64,000 nucleotides of DNA from CAWGOF01 sp963824225 (GTDB lineage: Bacteria; Acidobacteriota; Polarisedimenticolia; Polarisedimenticolales; Polarisedimenticolaceae): positions 1,054,001-1,118,000 of the forward strand of contig CAWGOF010000003.1 of NCBI GenBank assembly GCA_963824225.1, written 5' to 3'. The notes under the pieces are model-generated. The model saw only the letters and a list, made by a program, of their open reading frames with translations. It had not been told where the DNA came from and searched no databases. Below, one piece after another: positions 1 to 7,903 of this stretch (positions are counted from its first letter, which is position 1; each line of letters begins with the position of its first letter). The position numbers and the translations under genes were made by a program.

Positions 1-999
1 ACGCCCGAGGACGTAGCCGCTGCGTGCGCCGCGATTCGCGCGCTCGGGCTCGTTCCGCACCCGATCCCCGGCGACACGCGGACGGCGATCGGCGTCACGG
101 GCAATCAGGGACCGATCGATCCGGCGGCCTTCGCGGGTCTGCCGTGCGTGCTCGAGCTGATCCCGGTGACGAAGCCGTACAAGCTGACGAGCCGGGAGAT
201 GCAGCCCCAGGACACGATCGTCCGCGTCGGGGACGTCGCCATCGGGGGCCCCGAGGTCGTCGTCATCGCCGGACCGTGCTCGGTCGAGGGCGCAGAGCAG
301 CTCCTCGGCGCCGCGCGAGCCGTCCGCAGCGCGGGCGCCCGCCTGCTCCGTGGCGGCGCGTTCAAGCCCCGAACCTCGCCGTACGCGTTCCAGGGGCTCG
401 GGGCCGGGGGGCTCGAGATCCTGGCGCGGGCCCGCGAGGAGACGGGTCTGCCGATCGTGTCCGAGGCGGTCGATACCGAAAGTTTCGAGCGGGTCGAGGC
501 GGTCGTCGACGTGATCCAGATCGGCTCGCGCAACATGCAGAACTACTCGCTCCTCAGGCGCGCCGGCCGGAGCCGTCGGCCGGTGCTGCTCAAGCGCTCG
601 ATGTCCGGAACGCTCGAGGAGTTCCTGATGGCCGCCGAGTACCTGCTGTCCGAGGGCAACCGCGACGTGATCCTGTGCGAGCGCGGAATCCGCGCGTTCA
701 GCGACTACTCACGCTACACTCTCGACCTGAGCATCGTGCCCGAGCTGAAGCGGATCACGCACCTGCCGGTCGTGGTCGATCCGAGCCACGCCGCGGGACG
801 GCGCGATCTCGTCGTGCCCCTGGCCCGCGCGGCGATCGCCGCGGGAGCGGACGGCGTTCTGGTCGAGGTGCACCCCGAGCCCGATCGCGCGTGGTCCGAC
901 GGCCCGCAGTCGCTGACCCCCGCGATGTTCTCGACGATGATGGACGAGTTGCGGGCGCTGGCCCTGGCGCTCTCGCGCCGGATCGCGGCCGTCGCATGA
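1..999 (+). CDS. aroF: 3-deoxy-7-phosphoheptulonate (DAHP) synthase, 5' partial
   Basis: Catalyses condensation of phosphoenolpyruvate with erythrose-4-phosphate, the first step of the shikimate pathway. The reading frame is open from base 1, so the true start lies outside the window. The visible N-terminal part (about residues 1-60) resembles the ferredoxin/ACT-like domain of the AroF (I-beta) type, followed by the TIM-barrel catalytic domain. Family motifs are IAGPCSVEG, GGAFKPRTSPYAF, QIGSRNMQNY, LLKRS, CERGIR and VVVDPSHAAGRR. The stop overlaps the trpE start (ATGA), which implies translational coupling into tryptophan synthesis. Confidence 0.95.
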   Translation, partial: TPEDVAAACAAIRALGLVPHPIPGDTRTAIGVTGNQGPIDPAAFAGLPCVLELIPVTKPYKLTSREMQPQDTIVRVGDVAIGGPEVVVIAGPCSVEGAEQLLGAARAVRSAGARLLRGGAFKPRTSPYAFQGLGAGGLEILARAREETGLPIVSEAVDTESFERVEAVVDVIQIGSRNMQNYSLLRRAGRSRRPVLLKRSMSGTLEEFLMAAEYLLSEGNRDVILCERGIRAFSDYSRYTLDLSIVPELKRITHLPVVVDPSHAAGRRDLVVPLARAAIAAGADGVLVEVHPEPDRAWSDGPQSLTPAMFSTMMDELRALALALSRRIAAVA

Positions 1000-2432
1000 T
1001 CGTGCCGGGACTCGGCGGCCTCAGGCCGTGCTACCGCCGCGTCCTGGGTGCGCCCGATCCGCTCGATCTGTTCCAGCGCCTGTACGCCCGCGAGCGCTAC
1101 GGGTTCCTGTACGAGTCGCGCGAGGAGCACGGCGGACGCGGGCGGTTCTCGTTCCTCGGCGCGCGGCCGCTGGCGACGTTCCGGGCCAAGGACCAGCGCA
1201 TTCGCGTGGACCACGACCTGGGAACCGGCGTCGCCACCGGCCGGCCGCTCGACGCGCTGCGCGCGTTCCTCGGATCGGGCGTCGAGTCCTTGCCCGTGGC
1301 CACGTTCCCTGGCGGCGCCGTGGGCTACCTGGGGTACGACTTCGTGCGGACTCTCGAGCCCGTCGGCGCGGGGCCGCCCGACGATCTCGGCTTGCCCGAT
1401 GCGTACTTCGTCCTGCCGAGTGAGGTGCTGATCGTCGATCACCTGGATCAGGTCGTGCACCTCGTGCGCTACGGCGACGACGGAGCAAGCTCGCGGCTCG
1501 ACGCCCTGGCCGAGGCGTGCGCGCGGAGCGAGGGCCAGGATCCGGCGATCGCGCCTCAGCCGCACGAGGCGATCGGGCCCGTGCGCTCGAACCTCGATCG
1601 CCCGGCCTTCGCCCTGTCGGTCGAGCGGGCGCGCCGGCACATCTTCGACGGGGACGCGTACCAGATCGTGCTGTCGCGGCGGTTCGAGTTCGACGCGCGC
1701 GTGAACCCGCTGCGCCTGTACGCCGCGCAACGCGAGACGAACCCGTCGCCGTACCTGTACTACCTGGCTCTCGACGGCCTGTACTTCGCCGGCTCGTCGC
1801 CCGAGGCGCTGGTCCGGCTCACCGGGCGCCGCGTCGTCGCCCGGCCGCTCGCCGGGACGCGGCCGCGCGGCGCCACACCTTCGGACGACCTGCGTCTCGA
1901 GCGCGAGCTGCTTGCGGATCCCAAAGAGCGCGCCGAGCACGTCATGCTCGTCGACCTCGCACGCAACGACCTCGGTCGCGTGTGTCGCACGGGCACGGTC
2001 GGCGTCGACACGGCGTTCGCCATCGAGCGCTACGCGCGGGTGATGCACCTGGTCAGTGGCGTGCACGGCACGCTGGCCGACGATCGGGACGCGTTCGACG
2101 TGCTGGCCGCGACGTTCCCCGCCGGCACGGTGTCCGGCGCGCCCAAGCTGCGCGCGATGCAGATCATCGACGAGCTCGAGCCGGTGCGCCGGGGTCCGTA
2201 CGCCGGGGCGATCGGCTACGTCAGCTTCCACGGCGACCTGGACCTGTGCATCGCGATCCGCACGACGATCCTCCACGCCGGGCGCGGTATCGTCCAGGTC
2301 GGTGCGGGGATCGTCGCCGACTCGGTCGCGGACCTCGAGTTCGACGAGACCGAGAGCAAGGCCCGCGCGATGCTCGCGGCGATCGAGCAGGTCTCGAGGG
2401 GTCAGGTCTTGGGGTCAGGTCTCGGGGTCTGA
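996..2432 (+). CDS. trpE: Anthranilate synthase component I (TrpE)
   Basis: Converts chorismate to anthranilate with TrpG, the first committed step to tryptophan. The start ATG at 996 overlaps the upstream stop by four bases. The 478-residue protein has the N-terminal FLYES and GRFSFLG segments near the usual tryptophan feedback site, then the chorismate-binding domain with NPSPYLYYL, LAGTRPRG, RAEHVMLVDLARNDLG, SGAPKLRAMQIIDELE and GIVADS. TrpE is preferred over PabB because of these motifs and the DAHP synthase neighbour, but PabB-like activity cannot be excluded. The last ten or so residues and the stop are supplied by a 65-bp palindrome, so the native C terminus was probably a little different. 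Confidence 0.92.
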   Translation: MIVPGLGGLRPCYRRVLGAPDPLDLFQRLYARERYGFLYESREEHGGRGRFSFLGARPLATFRAKDQRIRVDHDLGTGVATGRPLDALRAFLGSGVESLPVATFPGGAVGYLGYDFVRTLEPVGAGPPDDLGLPDAYFVLPSEVLIVDHLDQVVHLVRYGDDGASSRLDALAEACARSEGQDPAIAPQPHEAIGPVRSNLDRPAFALSVERARRHIFDGDAYQIVLSRRFEFDARVNPLRLYAAQRETNPSPYLYYLALDGLYFAGSSPEALVRLTGRRVVARPLAGTRPRGATPSDDLRLERELLADPKERAEHVMLVDLARNDLGRVCRTGTVGVDTAFAIERYARVMHLVSGVHGTLADDRDAFDVLAATFPAGTVSGAPKLRAMQIIDELEPVRRGPYAGAIGYVSFHGDLDLCIAIRTTILHAGRGIVQVGAGIVADSVADLEFDETESKARAMLAAIEQVSRGQVLGSGLGV

Positions 2433-2462
2433 CCCCGAGACCTGACCCCAAGACCTGACCCC
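2398..2462. repeat. 65-bp near-perfect palindrome spanning the trpE stop
   Basis: Two 32-base arms (2398-2429 and 2431-2462) are exact reverse complements around the single base at 2430. Each arm is itself built from a repeated 12-mer, GGGGTCAGGTCT, followed by GGGGTC. The trpE stop codon (2430-2432) lies at the dyad. It could act as a bidirectional terminator, although no U-tract follows. The modular GGGGTCAGGTCT structure looks like a REP-like mobile palindrome; that identity is inference. Confidence 0.93.
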
Positions 2463-2471
2463 AGCTATAGT
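2442..2471 (+). promoter_or_regulatory. Candidate promoter for the btuFCD-like operon, partly inside the palindrome
   Basis: A TATAGT -10 hexamer at 2466-2471 lies exactly six bases before the ATG at 2478. CTGACC (2442-2447), 18 bases further upstream and within the right arm of the palindrome, could serve as a weak -35. No ribosome-binding site precedes the ATG, so the transcript is probably leaderless. Confidence 0.45.
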
Positions 2472-2477
2472 CGGGCG

Positions 2478-3379
2478 ATGGCCCGTCGGTCGTGGCTCGA
2501 GGCTCTCGCCGGCGCGGGATCGCTGCTCCTGGCGCTCGCCTGCTCCGGCGGCTCGCCACGCGTCGCCCCCGCGAGCGCGCCGGCCCGCGTCGTCGTCCTC
2601 GCACCCGCCGCCGCGGAGATGATGGACGCGCTCGGCGTCCTCGATCGCGTCGTCGGCGTCGGCGAGTTCGGACCGTGGCCCAGAGCGCTCGACGGCCTGC
2701 CGCGGGTCGGCGGCTACGACGCCCCGAACGTCGAGCGCGCGCTCGAGCTCGGCGCGGACGCCGCGCTGACCGCGGCGAGCGTCGCCGCAGCACCGGCACA
2801 CGCGCGACTCGAGCAGCTCGGCATCCATGTCGTCGCGCTCGACACGAGCACGTTCGACGGCGTGTTCGAGTCCTTGGCCGAGGTCGGACGGTTGTTCGGT
2901 CGGACGGCCGAGGCCGCCCGAGTGACGGCCCGCATGCGCGACGAGCTCTCGGCGATCGAAGCCCGCGCGGCCGGGCTCCCCCGTCCGCGCGTCCTCGTCG
3001 TCGTCGGGCGCGATCCGCTGTTCGTCGCCGGTCCCGGGTCGCACTTCGACGAGATGATCCGGATCGCCGGCGGAACGAACGTCGCGGCCGACGTCGGTGC
3101 ACCGTACCGACAGGCGTCGCTCGAAGCGCTGCTCGAGCGGCAACCGCAAGTGATCGTCGATACGTCGGACAACCGGCCCGGGCAGCGCGCGGGCGTGACG
3201 CAGCGTCGTGGGGCCGGTTCCCCTTCCTGCCCGCCGTCGAGGATCGACGCGTGTACCAGGTAGATCCCGGTCGGTTGGCGATCCCCGGGCTGCGGCTGCC
3301 GGCCATGACCCTGCTGATGGCGCGCCTCGTCCACCCCGAAACGTTCGGGGAGCCGACGGCCGACGAGCTGCGGCCGTGA
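2478..3379 (+). pseudogene. btuF: ABC transporter substrate-binding lipoprotein (BtuF-like), frameshifted
   Basis: Periplasmic lipoprotein that would present cobalamin (or another metal chelate) to the permease. A signal peptide with lipobox LALAC ends near residue 22. The BtuF-type core follows (VVVLAPAAAEMMDALGVLDR, GYDAPNVERALELGADA, GGTNVAAD). In the starting frame it terminates at 3263 after a nonsense tail. The natural C terminus (ASWGRFPFLPAVEDRRVYQV to PTADELRP) continues in the +1-shifted frame to 3379. Adding one G in the G-run at 3180-3182 restores a 301-residue protein. The permease GTG overlaps the restored stop, so this is either a sequencing/assembly error or a recent inactivation. 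Confidence 0.85.
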
Positions 3380-4401
3380 CCCCGCGGCTGACGCGCCGAC
3401 GACTCCTCGGTGCGCTCGTCGTCGCGAGTCTCGGGCTCGGCCTCGCGCTGGCCCTCGGCGCGAGCCTCGGCGCGGGCCACGCGTCCCTGTGGACGCTCGT
3501 GCCCGGGGGGGCAGCGCCGACCGACGTCGACCGCTCGATCCTGCTCGAGGTGCGCATCCCGCGGGTCCTGCTCGCAGCGCTCCTCGGCGGCGCGTTGACC
3601 GTGGCGGGCAGCGTGTTCCAGGCGCTCCTGCGCAACCCGCTCGCCGATCCGTACGTGCTCGGCGTATCGGGTGGCGCCAGCATCGGCGGCGTCCTGGCGC
3701 TCCTCGTCTGCGGCGCGAGCGCCACGGTCGTCGGCCGGCTCGCCGTTCCGGCCTCGGCGTTCGTCGGCGCGCTCGTGTCGCTCGCGCTGATCGAGCGCGT
3801 CGCCACGGTCGGCGGGCGCATGTCGGTGCACACGCTGCTCCTGACCGGCGCGATCTTCAACGCGTTCAGCGCCGCGCTGATCTACTTCCTGCAGAGCGTG
3901 GTGTCGCTCGCGGAGCTGCACGGGATCGTGTTCTACCTCATGGGTCGGATCCCGTCGTTCGCGCTCGGCGAGCTCGCCGTGCTCGGTGCCGCCGTTCTCA
4001 CGACCACGGTCGCGCTGTGGGCCATGGCCCGGGACTACAACGCGCTGTCGCTCGGCGAGGACGGTGCGCGCCAGCTCGGCGTCGACGTCGAGCGGGTCAA
4101 GCGCCGCACGTTCGTCCTCGGATCGCTCCTGACCGCGCTGGCCGTGTCGGTCGCCGGGCTGATCGGGTTCGTCGGTCTCGTGGTGCCGCACGTGCTGCGC
4201 CTGCTCCTCGGACCGGACCACCGGCTGCTCCTGCCCACGGCGTTCCTCGCGGGTGCCGGGTTCCTCGTGCTGGCCGACGTCGTGGCCCGGGTGCTCGTCG
4301 CACCGAACGAGCTGCCGGTCGGGGTTGTGACCGCGCTCATCGGCGGGCCGTTCTTCCTCTATCTCCTGCGCGGGACGGCGCGTGCACGCACCGGATACTG
4401 A
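3376..4401 (+). CDS. btuC: FecCD/BtuC-family ABC transporter permease
   Basis: Inner-membrane permease of a type II importer for cobalamin, heme or siderophores; 341 residues with about ten hydrophobic segments. The signature RNPLADPYVLGVSGGASIGG follows the first helices, and IGFVGLVVPHVLRLLLGPDH is the typical coupling-helix region. The GTG start at 3376 overlaps the repaired stop of the binding-protein gene by four bases, and its own 3' end overlaps the ATPase gene by 20 bases, so the three form one operon. The substrate is not determined by the sequence. Cobalamin is favoured because a riboswitch-controlled BtuB-like receptor lies in the same window. Confidence 0.92.
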   Translation: MTPRLTRRRLLGALVVASLGLGLALALGASLGAGHASLWTLVPGGAAPTDVDRSILLEVRIPRVLLAALLGGALTVAGSVFQALLRNPLADPYVLGVSGGASIGGVLALLVCGASATVVGRLAVPASAFVGALVSLALIERVATVGGRMSVHTLLLTGAIFNAFSAALIYFLQSVVSLAELHGIVFYLMGRIPSFALGELAVLGAAVLTTTVALWAMARDYNALSLGEDGARQLGVDVERVKRRTFVLGSLLTALAVSVAGLIGFVGLVVPHVLRLLLGPDHRLLLPTAFLAGAGFLVLADVVARVLVAPNELPVGVVTALIGGPFFLYLLRGTARARTGY

Positions 4402-5194
4402 GCCCCCGGCGCTCGAAGCGCGCGATCTGGACTTCGCGTTCGGCCCGCGTACCGTGCTGCGCGGCGTGTCGCTCTCGGTCCGGGCCGGCGAGGTGGTCGG
4501 TCTCGTCGGGCCGAACGGCTCGGGCAAGAGCACGATCGTCCGCATCGTCTCGGGTGTGCTCTCGGGCTACGGCGGCTCGGCGCGCCTCGCCGGCCGAGAG
4601 GTCTCGGACACGCCGGCGCGCGAGCTCGCGCGCGTGCTCGCGGTCGTACCGCAGGAGCCCGTGTTCGGCTTCGCGTTCCGCGCGCGCGAGATCGTGCTGA
4701 TGGGCCGCCACCCGCACCTCGCCGGGCTCGCGTTCGAGTCCGACCGCGATCTCGCGCTCGCCGAGCGCGCGCTCGAGCGCTGCGGCGTCCTCGACCTCGC
4801 CGAGCGCTCGATCCACGAGCTGTCCGCGGGCGAGCGCCAGCGGATCGTGTTCGCGCGCGCCCTGGCGCAGGAGCCGCAGGTCCTCGTGCTCGACGAGCCC
4901 GCGAGCTTCCTCGACATCCGGCACCAGGTCGAGCTGTACGACGTGGTGCGCGAGCTCGCGGCGCGCGAGCGCGTGGCGGTGCTGACCGTCCTGCACGACC
5001 TGAACCTCGCCGCCGAGTACTGCGACCGGATCTACCTGCTGCGCGACGGACGGGTCGAGGCCGATGGATCGAGCGCGGAGGTGCTGACGTACGCGAACCT
5101 CAAGCGCGTCTTCGACACCGACGTGTACGTCGATCGGAACGCGCTCACGGGCAAGCTGCTGGTCGTGCCGCTGCCCGGGCGTGTGAAGCGCTGA
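4382..5194 (+). CDS. btuD: ABC transporter ATP-binding protein (BtuD/FecE-like)
   Basis: Cytoplasmic ATPase that powers the BtuC-like permease. The 270 residues include Walker A GPNGSGKST, a Q-loop (VVPQEP), signature LSAGERQR, Walker B VLVLDEPASFLD and H-loop LHDLN. The GTG start at 4382 lies inside the end of the permease gene. The order binding protein, permease, ATPase is standard for this importer class. Confidence 0.94.
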   Translation: MHAPDTEPPALEARDLDFAFGPRTVLRGVSLSVRAGEVVGLVGPNGSGKSTIVRIVSGVLSGYGGSARLAGREVSDTPARELARVLAVVPQEPVFGFAFRAREIVLMGRHPHLAGLAFESDRDLALAERALERCGVLDLAERSIHELSAGERQRIVFARALAQEPQVLVLDEPASFLDIRHQVELYDVVRELAARERVAVLTVLHDLNLAAEYCDRIYLLRDGRVEADGSSAEVLTYANLKRVFDTDVYVDRNALTGKLLVVPLPGRVKR

Positions 5195-5289
5195 CCGCAC
5201 GGCGCGCCTTCCCTGGCGAAGCATCATGTTCCAGTACTACCTCTACCTGGGTTACTCTGCGGATTCACCATTCCTACCAAGGAGCCATC

Positions 5290-6321
5290 ATGTCCACCCC
5301 TGCGTCCGCAACTCCGAGCAATCCCGCTGATGCTGTCTTTCAGGCGGCGCTCGGATTCATGAACTCCATCTGCCTCAACGCGGCGGTCGAGCTTGGCATC
5401 GCCGACCTGCTGGCCGCGGGGCCGCGGCCCGTGCACGAGCTGGCGCGCGAGACGAAGACCAACGAAGACGCGCTCTACCGCACGCTGCGCCTGCTGGCCA
5501 GCCAGGGGATTTTCACGGAGAGCGCCCCACGCACGTTTGCGCACACGCCCGCGAGCGACACGCTGCGCAGGGATGCACCCAACTCCATGCGCCCGATCGC
5601 CCACTTCATCGGGGACCCGTTCCACTTCCGCACCTACGCGGACTATCTCCACTCGGTGCGCACCGGCCTGCCCTGCGTGGACAAAGTGGTGGGGATGCCC
5701 ATTTTCGATTATTTGCCCACCGACAGGCGCGAGTCCGAGATCTTCAACGATTGCATGGTGGCGATGAGCGCGCAGGTGGTGCCCGCGGTGCTCGAGGTGT
5801 ACGACTTTTCGGGCATCGACCTGCTGGTGGACGTGGCCGGCGGGCATGGCAGCGTGATCTGCCCCATCTTGCAGAAGTACCCGCAGATGCGCGGCATCTT
5901 GACCGATTTGCAGCACGTACTCGACGGCGCAGACCACGTGATCCGCCAGTACGGCGTGGAAAAGCGGATCGAGCGTATCCCCTGCGACTTCTTCAAGAGT
6001 GTCCCCGCGGGGGGAGACGCTTACCTGATGAAGCACATCATCCACGATTGGGACGACGAGAAGAGCCTGACCATCCTGCGCCACATCGCCACCGCCATGG
6101 GCGCCAAGAAGGGCAAGGTGATCCTGCTCGAAGCTCCCGTCCCGGCGGGGAATGAGCCACACTTGGTGAAGTTCCTCGACATCGAGATGCTGGCGATGCC
6201 GGGCGGCAAGGAGCGCACCGAAGCTGAGTACGCCGCGCTCTTCGAGCGCGCCAGTTTCTCCCTGACCCGTGTGGTGCCCACGAAGTCGCCGTTCTCGGTC
6301 ATCGAAGCCCAGCGGAACTAG
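5290..6321 (+). CDS. SAM-dependent O-methyltransferase (COMT/hydroxyneurosporene type)
   Basis: Transfers a methyl group from S-adenosylmethionine to a hydroxyl of a small, probably aromatic or polyketide-like substrate. The 343 residues contain an N-terminal dimerisation/winged-helix part (LGIADLLAAGPRPVHELA) and the SAM fold with DVAGGHGS. The KHIIHDWDDEKS segment carries the usual catalytic His, and LLEAPVP follows. An AAGGAG site precedes the ATG in the context aaggagccatcATG, repeated almost exactly before the SRPBCC gene at 7020. With the two genes downstream it forms a unit of slightly lower GC than its neighbours. Substrate unknown. Confidence 0.88.
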   Translation: MSTPASATPSNPADAVFQAALGFMNSICLNAAVELGIADLLAAGPRPVHELARETKTNEDALYRTLRLLASQGIFTESAPRTFAHTPASDTLRRDAPNSMRPIAHFIGDPFHFRTYADYLHSVRTGLPCVDKVVGMPIFDYLPTDRRESEIFNDCMVAMSAQVVPAVLEVYDFSGIDLLVDVAGGHGSVICPILQKYPQMRGILTDLQHVLDGADHVIRQYGVEKRIERIPCDFFKSVPAGGDAYLMKHIIHDWDDEKSLTILRHIATAMGAKKGKVILLEAPVPAGNEPHLVKFLDIEMLAMPGGKERTEAEYAALFERASFSLTRVVPTKSPFSVIEAQRN

Positions 6322-6356
6322 GGGTTTGTTGTAGGAAACCGAGCAACAAATTTCTC

Positions 6357-6394
6357 TTGACAAATAATATTGTCGGCGTACAACCTTGCCGACA
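6357..6394 (+). promoter_or_regulatory. Promoter with inverted-repeat operator before the ArsR-like gene
   Basis: A consensus -35 TTGACA (6357-6362) and a -10 TACAAC (6379-6384) are 16 bases apart. A perfect 7-bp inverted repeat, TGTCGGC (6371-6377) and GCCGACA (6388-6394), straddles the -10 and touches the ATG at 6394. A site placed there would block RNA polymerase, fitting autorepression by the encoded winged-helix protein. The transcript would be leaderless or nearly so. Confidence 0.65.
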
Positions 6395-7023
6395 TGAGCC
6401 CGATAGCGATGCAAACGGTGCACGATCCGGCGCGGGCCGGCGTGTTGCTGGACCCCGTCCGCTTGCGACTGCTCGAACACCTAGGGGAGCCCGATTCGGC
6501 GGCGGGCCTGGCTCGACGCATGGGCATGCCCCGGCAAAAGGTCAACTACCACCTGCGAACCCTTGAAAAGGAAGGCTTTGTCGAGCTCGTCGAGGAGCGC
6601 CGCAGAGGCAACTGCATGGAGCGCATGGTCCGCGCCACCGCGCGCTCCTTTGTGATCGATCCCGCAGTGCTCGGTAAGCTCGGCGCCGACCCCAGCCAAT
6701 TCCAGGACCGCTTCTCCGCCGCGTACCTCGTCGCCGCAGCCGCCAAGACCATCCGTGACGTGGCCGACCTGCGCACTCGCGCCGAGAAGGCCGGCAAGCG
6801 CCTGGCCACCTTCACGCTGCAAACCGAAGTTCGCTTTGCCACTGCCGACGATCGCGCTGCCTTCGTCGAGGAGCTCACCCACGAGATCGCGCGCCTCGCG
6901 GCCAAGTATCACAACGAACAAGCCCCCGGCGGCCGGCCCTTCCAGTTCGTCCTCGGCGGCTACCCCAGCGTGGGCGCCACACCCTCCGAGCCACAAGAAA
7001 CCAAGACTCAGGAGCCATCATGA
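6394..7023 (+). CDS. ArsR-type winged-helix transcriptional regulator
   Basis: DNA-binding regulator of 209 residues. The helix-turn-helix lies near residues 20-70 (LLDPVRLRLLEHL, SAAGLARRMGMPRQKVNYHL, RTLEKEGFVELVEERRRGN). The C-terminal half is a helical domain ending in a region resembling a ligand- or partner-binding segment. The ATG at 6394 is preferred because an operator-like inverted repeat ends at it; a TTG at 6370 and an ATG at 6409 are alternatives. Its stop overlaps the SRPBCC start (ATGA). ArsR/SRPBCC pairs are common in other genomes, where the two are co-regulated. Confidence 0.87.
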   Translation: MSPIAMQTVHDPARAGVLLDPVRLRLLEHLGEPDSAAGLARRMGMPRQKVNYHLRTLEKEGFVELVEERRRGNCMERMVRATARSFVIDPAVLGKLGADPSQFQDRFSAAYLVAAAAKTIRDVADLRTRAEKAGKRLATFTLQTEVRFATADDRAAFVEELTHEIARLAAKYHNEQAPGGRPFQFVLGGYPSVGATPSEPQETKTQEPS

Positions 7024-7847
7024 GCGTGAAAAAGGAAGCCTCGGGAAAGCGATCCGTCCAAGTGGAGGTCGAGCTCCCCGGCACGCCGGAACAGATCTGG
7101 CAAGCCATCGCCACCGGCCCGGGCATCACCGCCTGGTTCTGCCCCACCGAACTCGAAGAGCGCCACGGCGGCAAGATGGTGCTCCACATGGCGCCGGGGA
7201 TGGACTCGGTAGCCACCATCACGGCGTGGGAGCCGCCCTTGCGGCTTGCCGCGGAAGACCCGGGGTGGATGCCCGGCATGCCGACGGTGGCCACCGAATG
7301 GACCATCGAAGCCCGCCCGGGCGGCAACTGCCTGGTGCGCGTGGTGCACAGCCTGTTCGCCAGCACCGACGACTGGGACGATCAGCTCGCGAGCACCGAG
7401 ACCGGCTGGCCCAGCTTCTTCCGCATCCTGCGTCTGTACCTCACGCACTTCCCCGGGCAGCGTTGCTCGTCTATTCGCGTCATGGGCACCAGTGCCGGTT
7501 CTGCGGCCGACGCGTGGAAGAAGTTGAGTGGCGCGCTCGGCATTGCGGGCGCCGCCGCCGGACAGACGGTAACAGGCAGCGGCGGAGCGCCGCCTTTTGC
7601 CGGGACGGTCGAACTGGCGGAAGCGGTGAAGGACCATCACACCGTCATGGTGCGGCTGGAACAACCTGCGCCGGGGGTTGCCTCCATCGGGGGGTTCGAT
7701 TGTGGCGGCATGGTGATGGCCATGGTCAGCTTCTATCTCTACGGCGAACGCGCCCCCGCCGCGGCTGAGCGCGACGCGCGACCCTGGCAGGAGTGGATGA
7801 GCAACCTCTTCCCGCAGGCCGAAGCCGCGAACAGTGGCAGCGCGTAA
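7020..7847 (+). CDS. SRPBCC (AHSA1/START-like) domain protein
   Basis: Soluble protein of 275 residues with an AHSA1-type fold at residues about 10-165, recognisable from VEVELPGTPEQIWQAIATGPGI, AWFCPTELEERHGGKMV and TEWTIEARPGGNCLVRVVHS. The second half is a less conserved extension. This fold usually binds hydrophobic ligands or acts in polyketide/aromatic chemistry, which agrees with the O-methyltransferase upstream. It is translationally coupled to the ArsR-like gene and has its own GGAG site. The precise function is unknown. Confidence 0.8.
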   Translation: MSVKKEASGKRSVQVEVELPGTPEQIWQAIATGPGITAWFCPTELEERHGGKMVLHMAPGMDSVATITAWEPPLRLAAEDPGWMPGMPTVATEWTIEARPGGNCLVRVVHSLFASTDDWDDQLASTETGWPSFFRILRLYLTHFPGQRCSSIRVMGTSAGSAADAWKKLSGALGIAGAAAGQTVTGSGGAPPFAGTVELAEAVKDHHTVMVRLEQPAPGVASIGGFDCGGMVMAMVSFYLYGERAPAAAERDARPWQEWMSNLFPQAEAANSGSA

Positions 7848-7903
7848 GGCGGGCCGCGCGTCGGGCGCAGGATAGAATCCGGGGATCCTGGGGGGCAGTC
7901 TCG

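Noticed and set aside
2221..4545. Long open frame on the minus strand opposite the btuF/btuC-like genes, and similar long frames opposite addAB and the repeat-protein gene.
   Set aside because: These frames are Arg/Ala/Pro-rich shadows expected in high-GC DNA, without domains or ribosome sites. The opposite strand encodes clear protein families.
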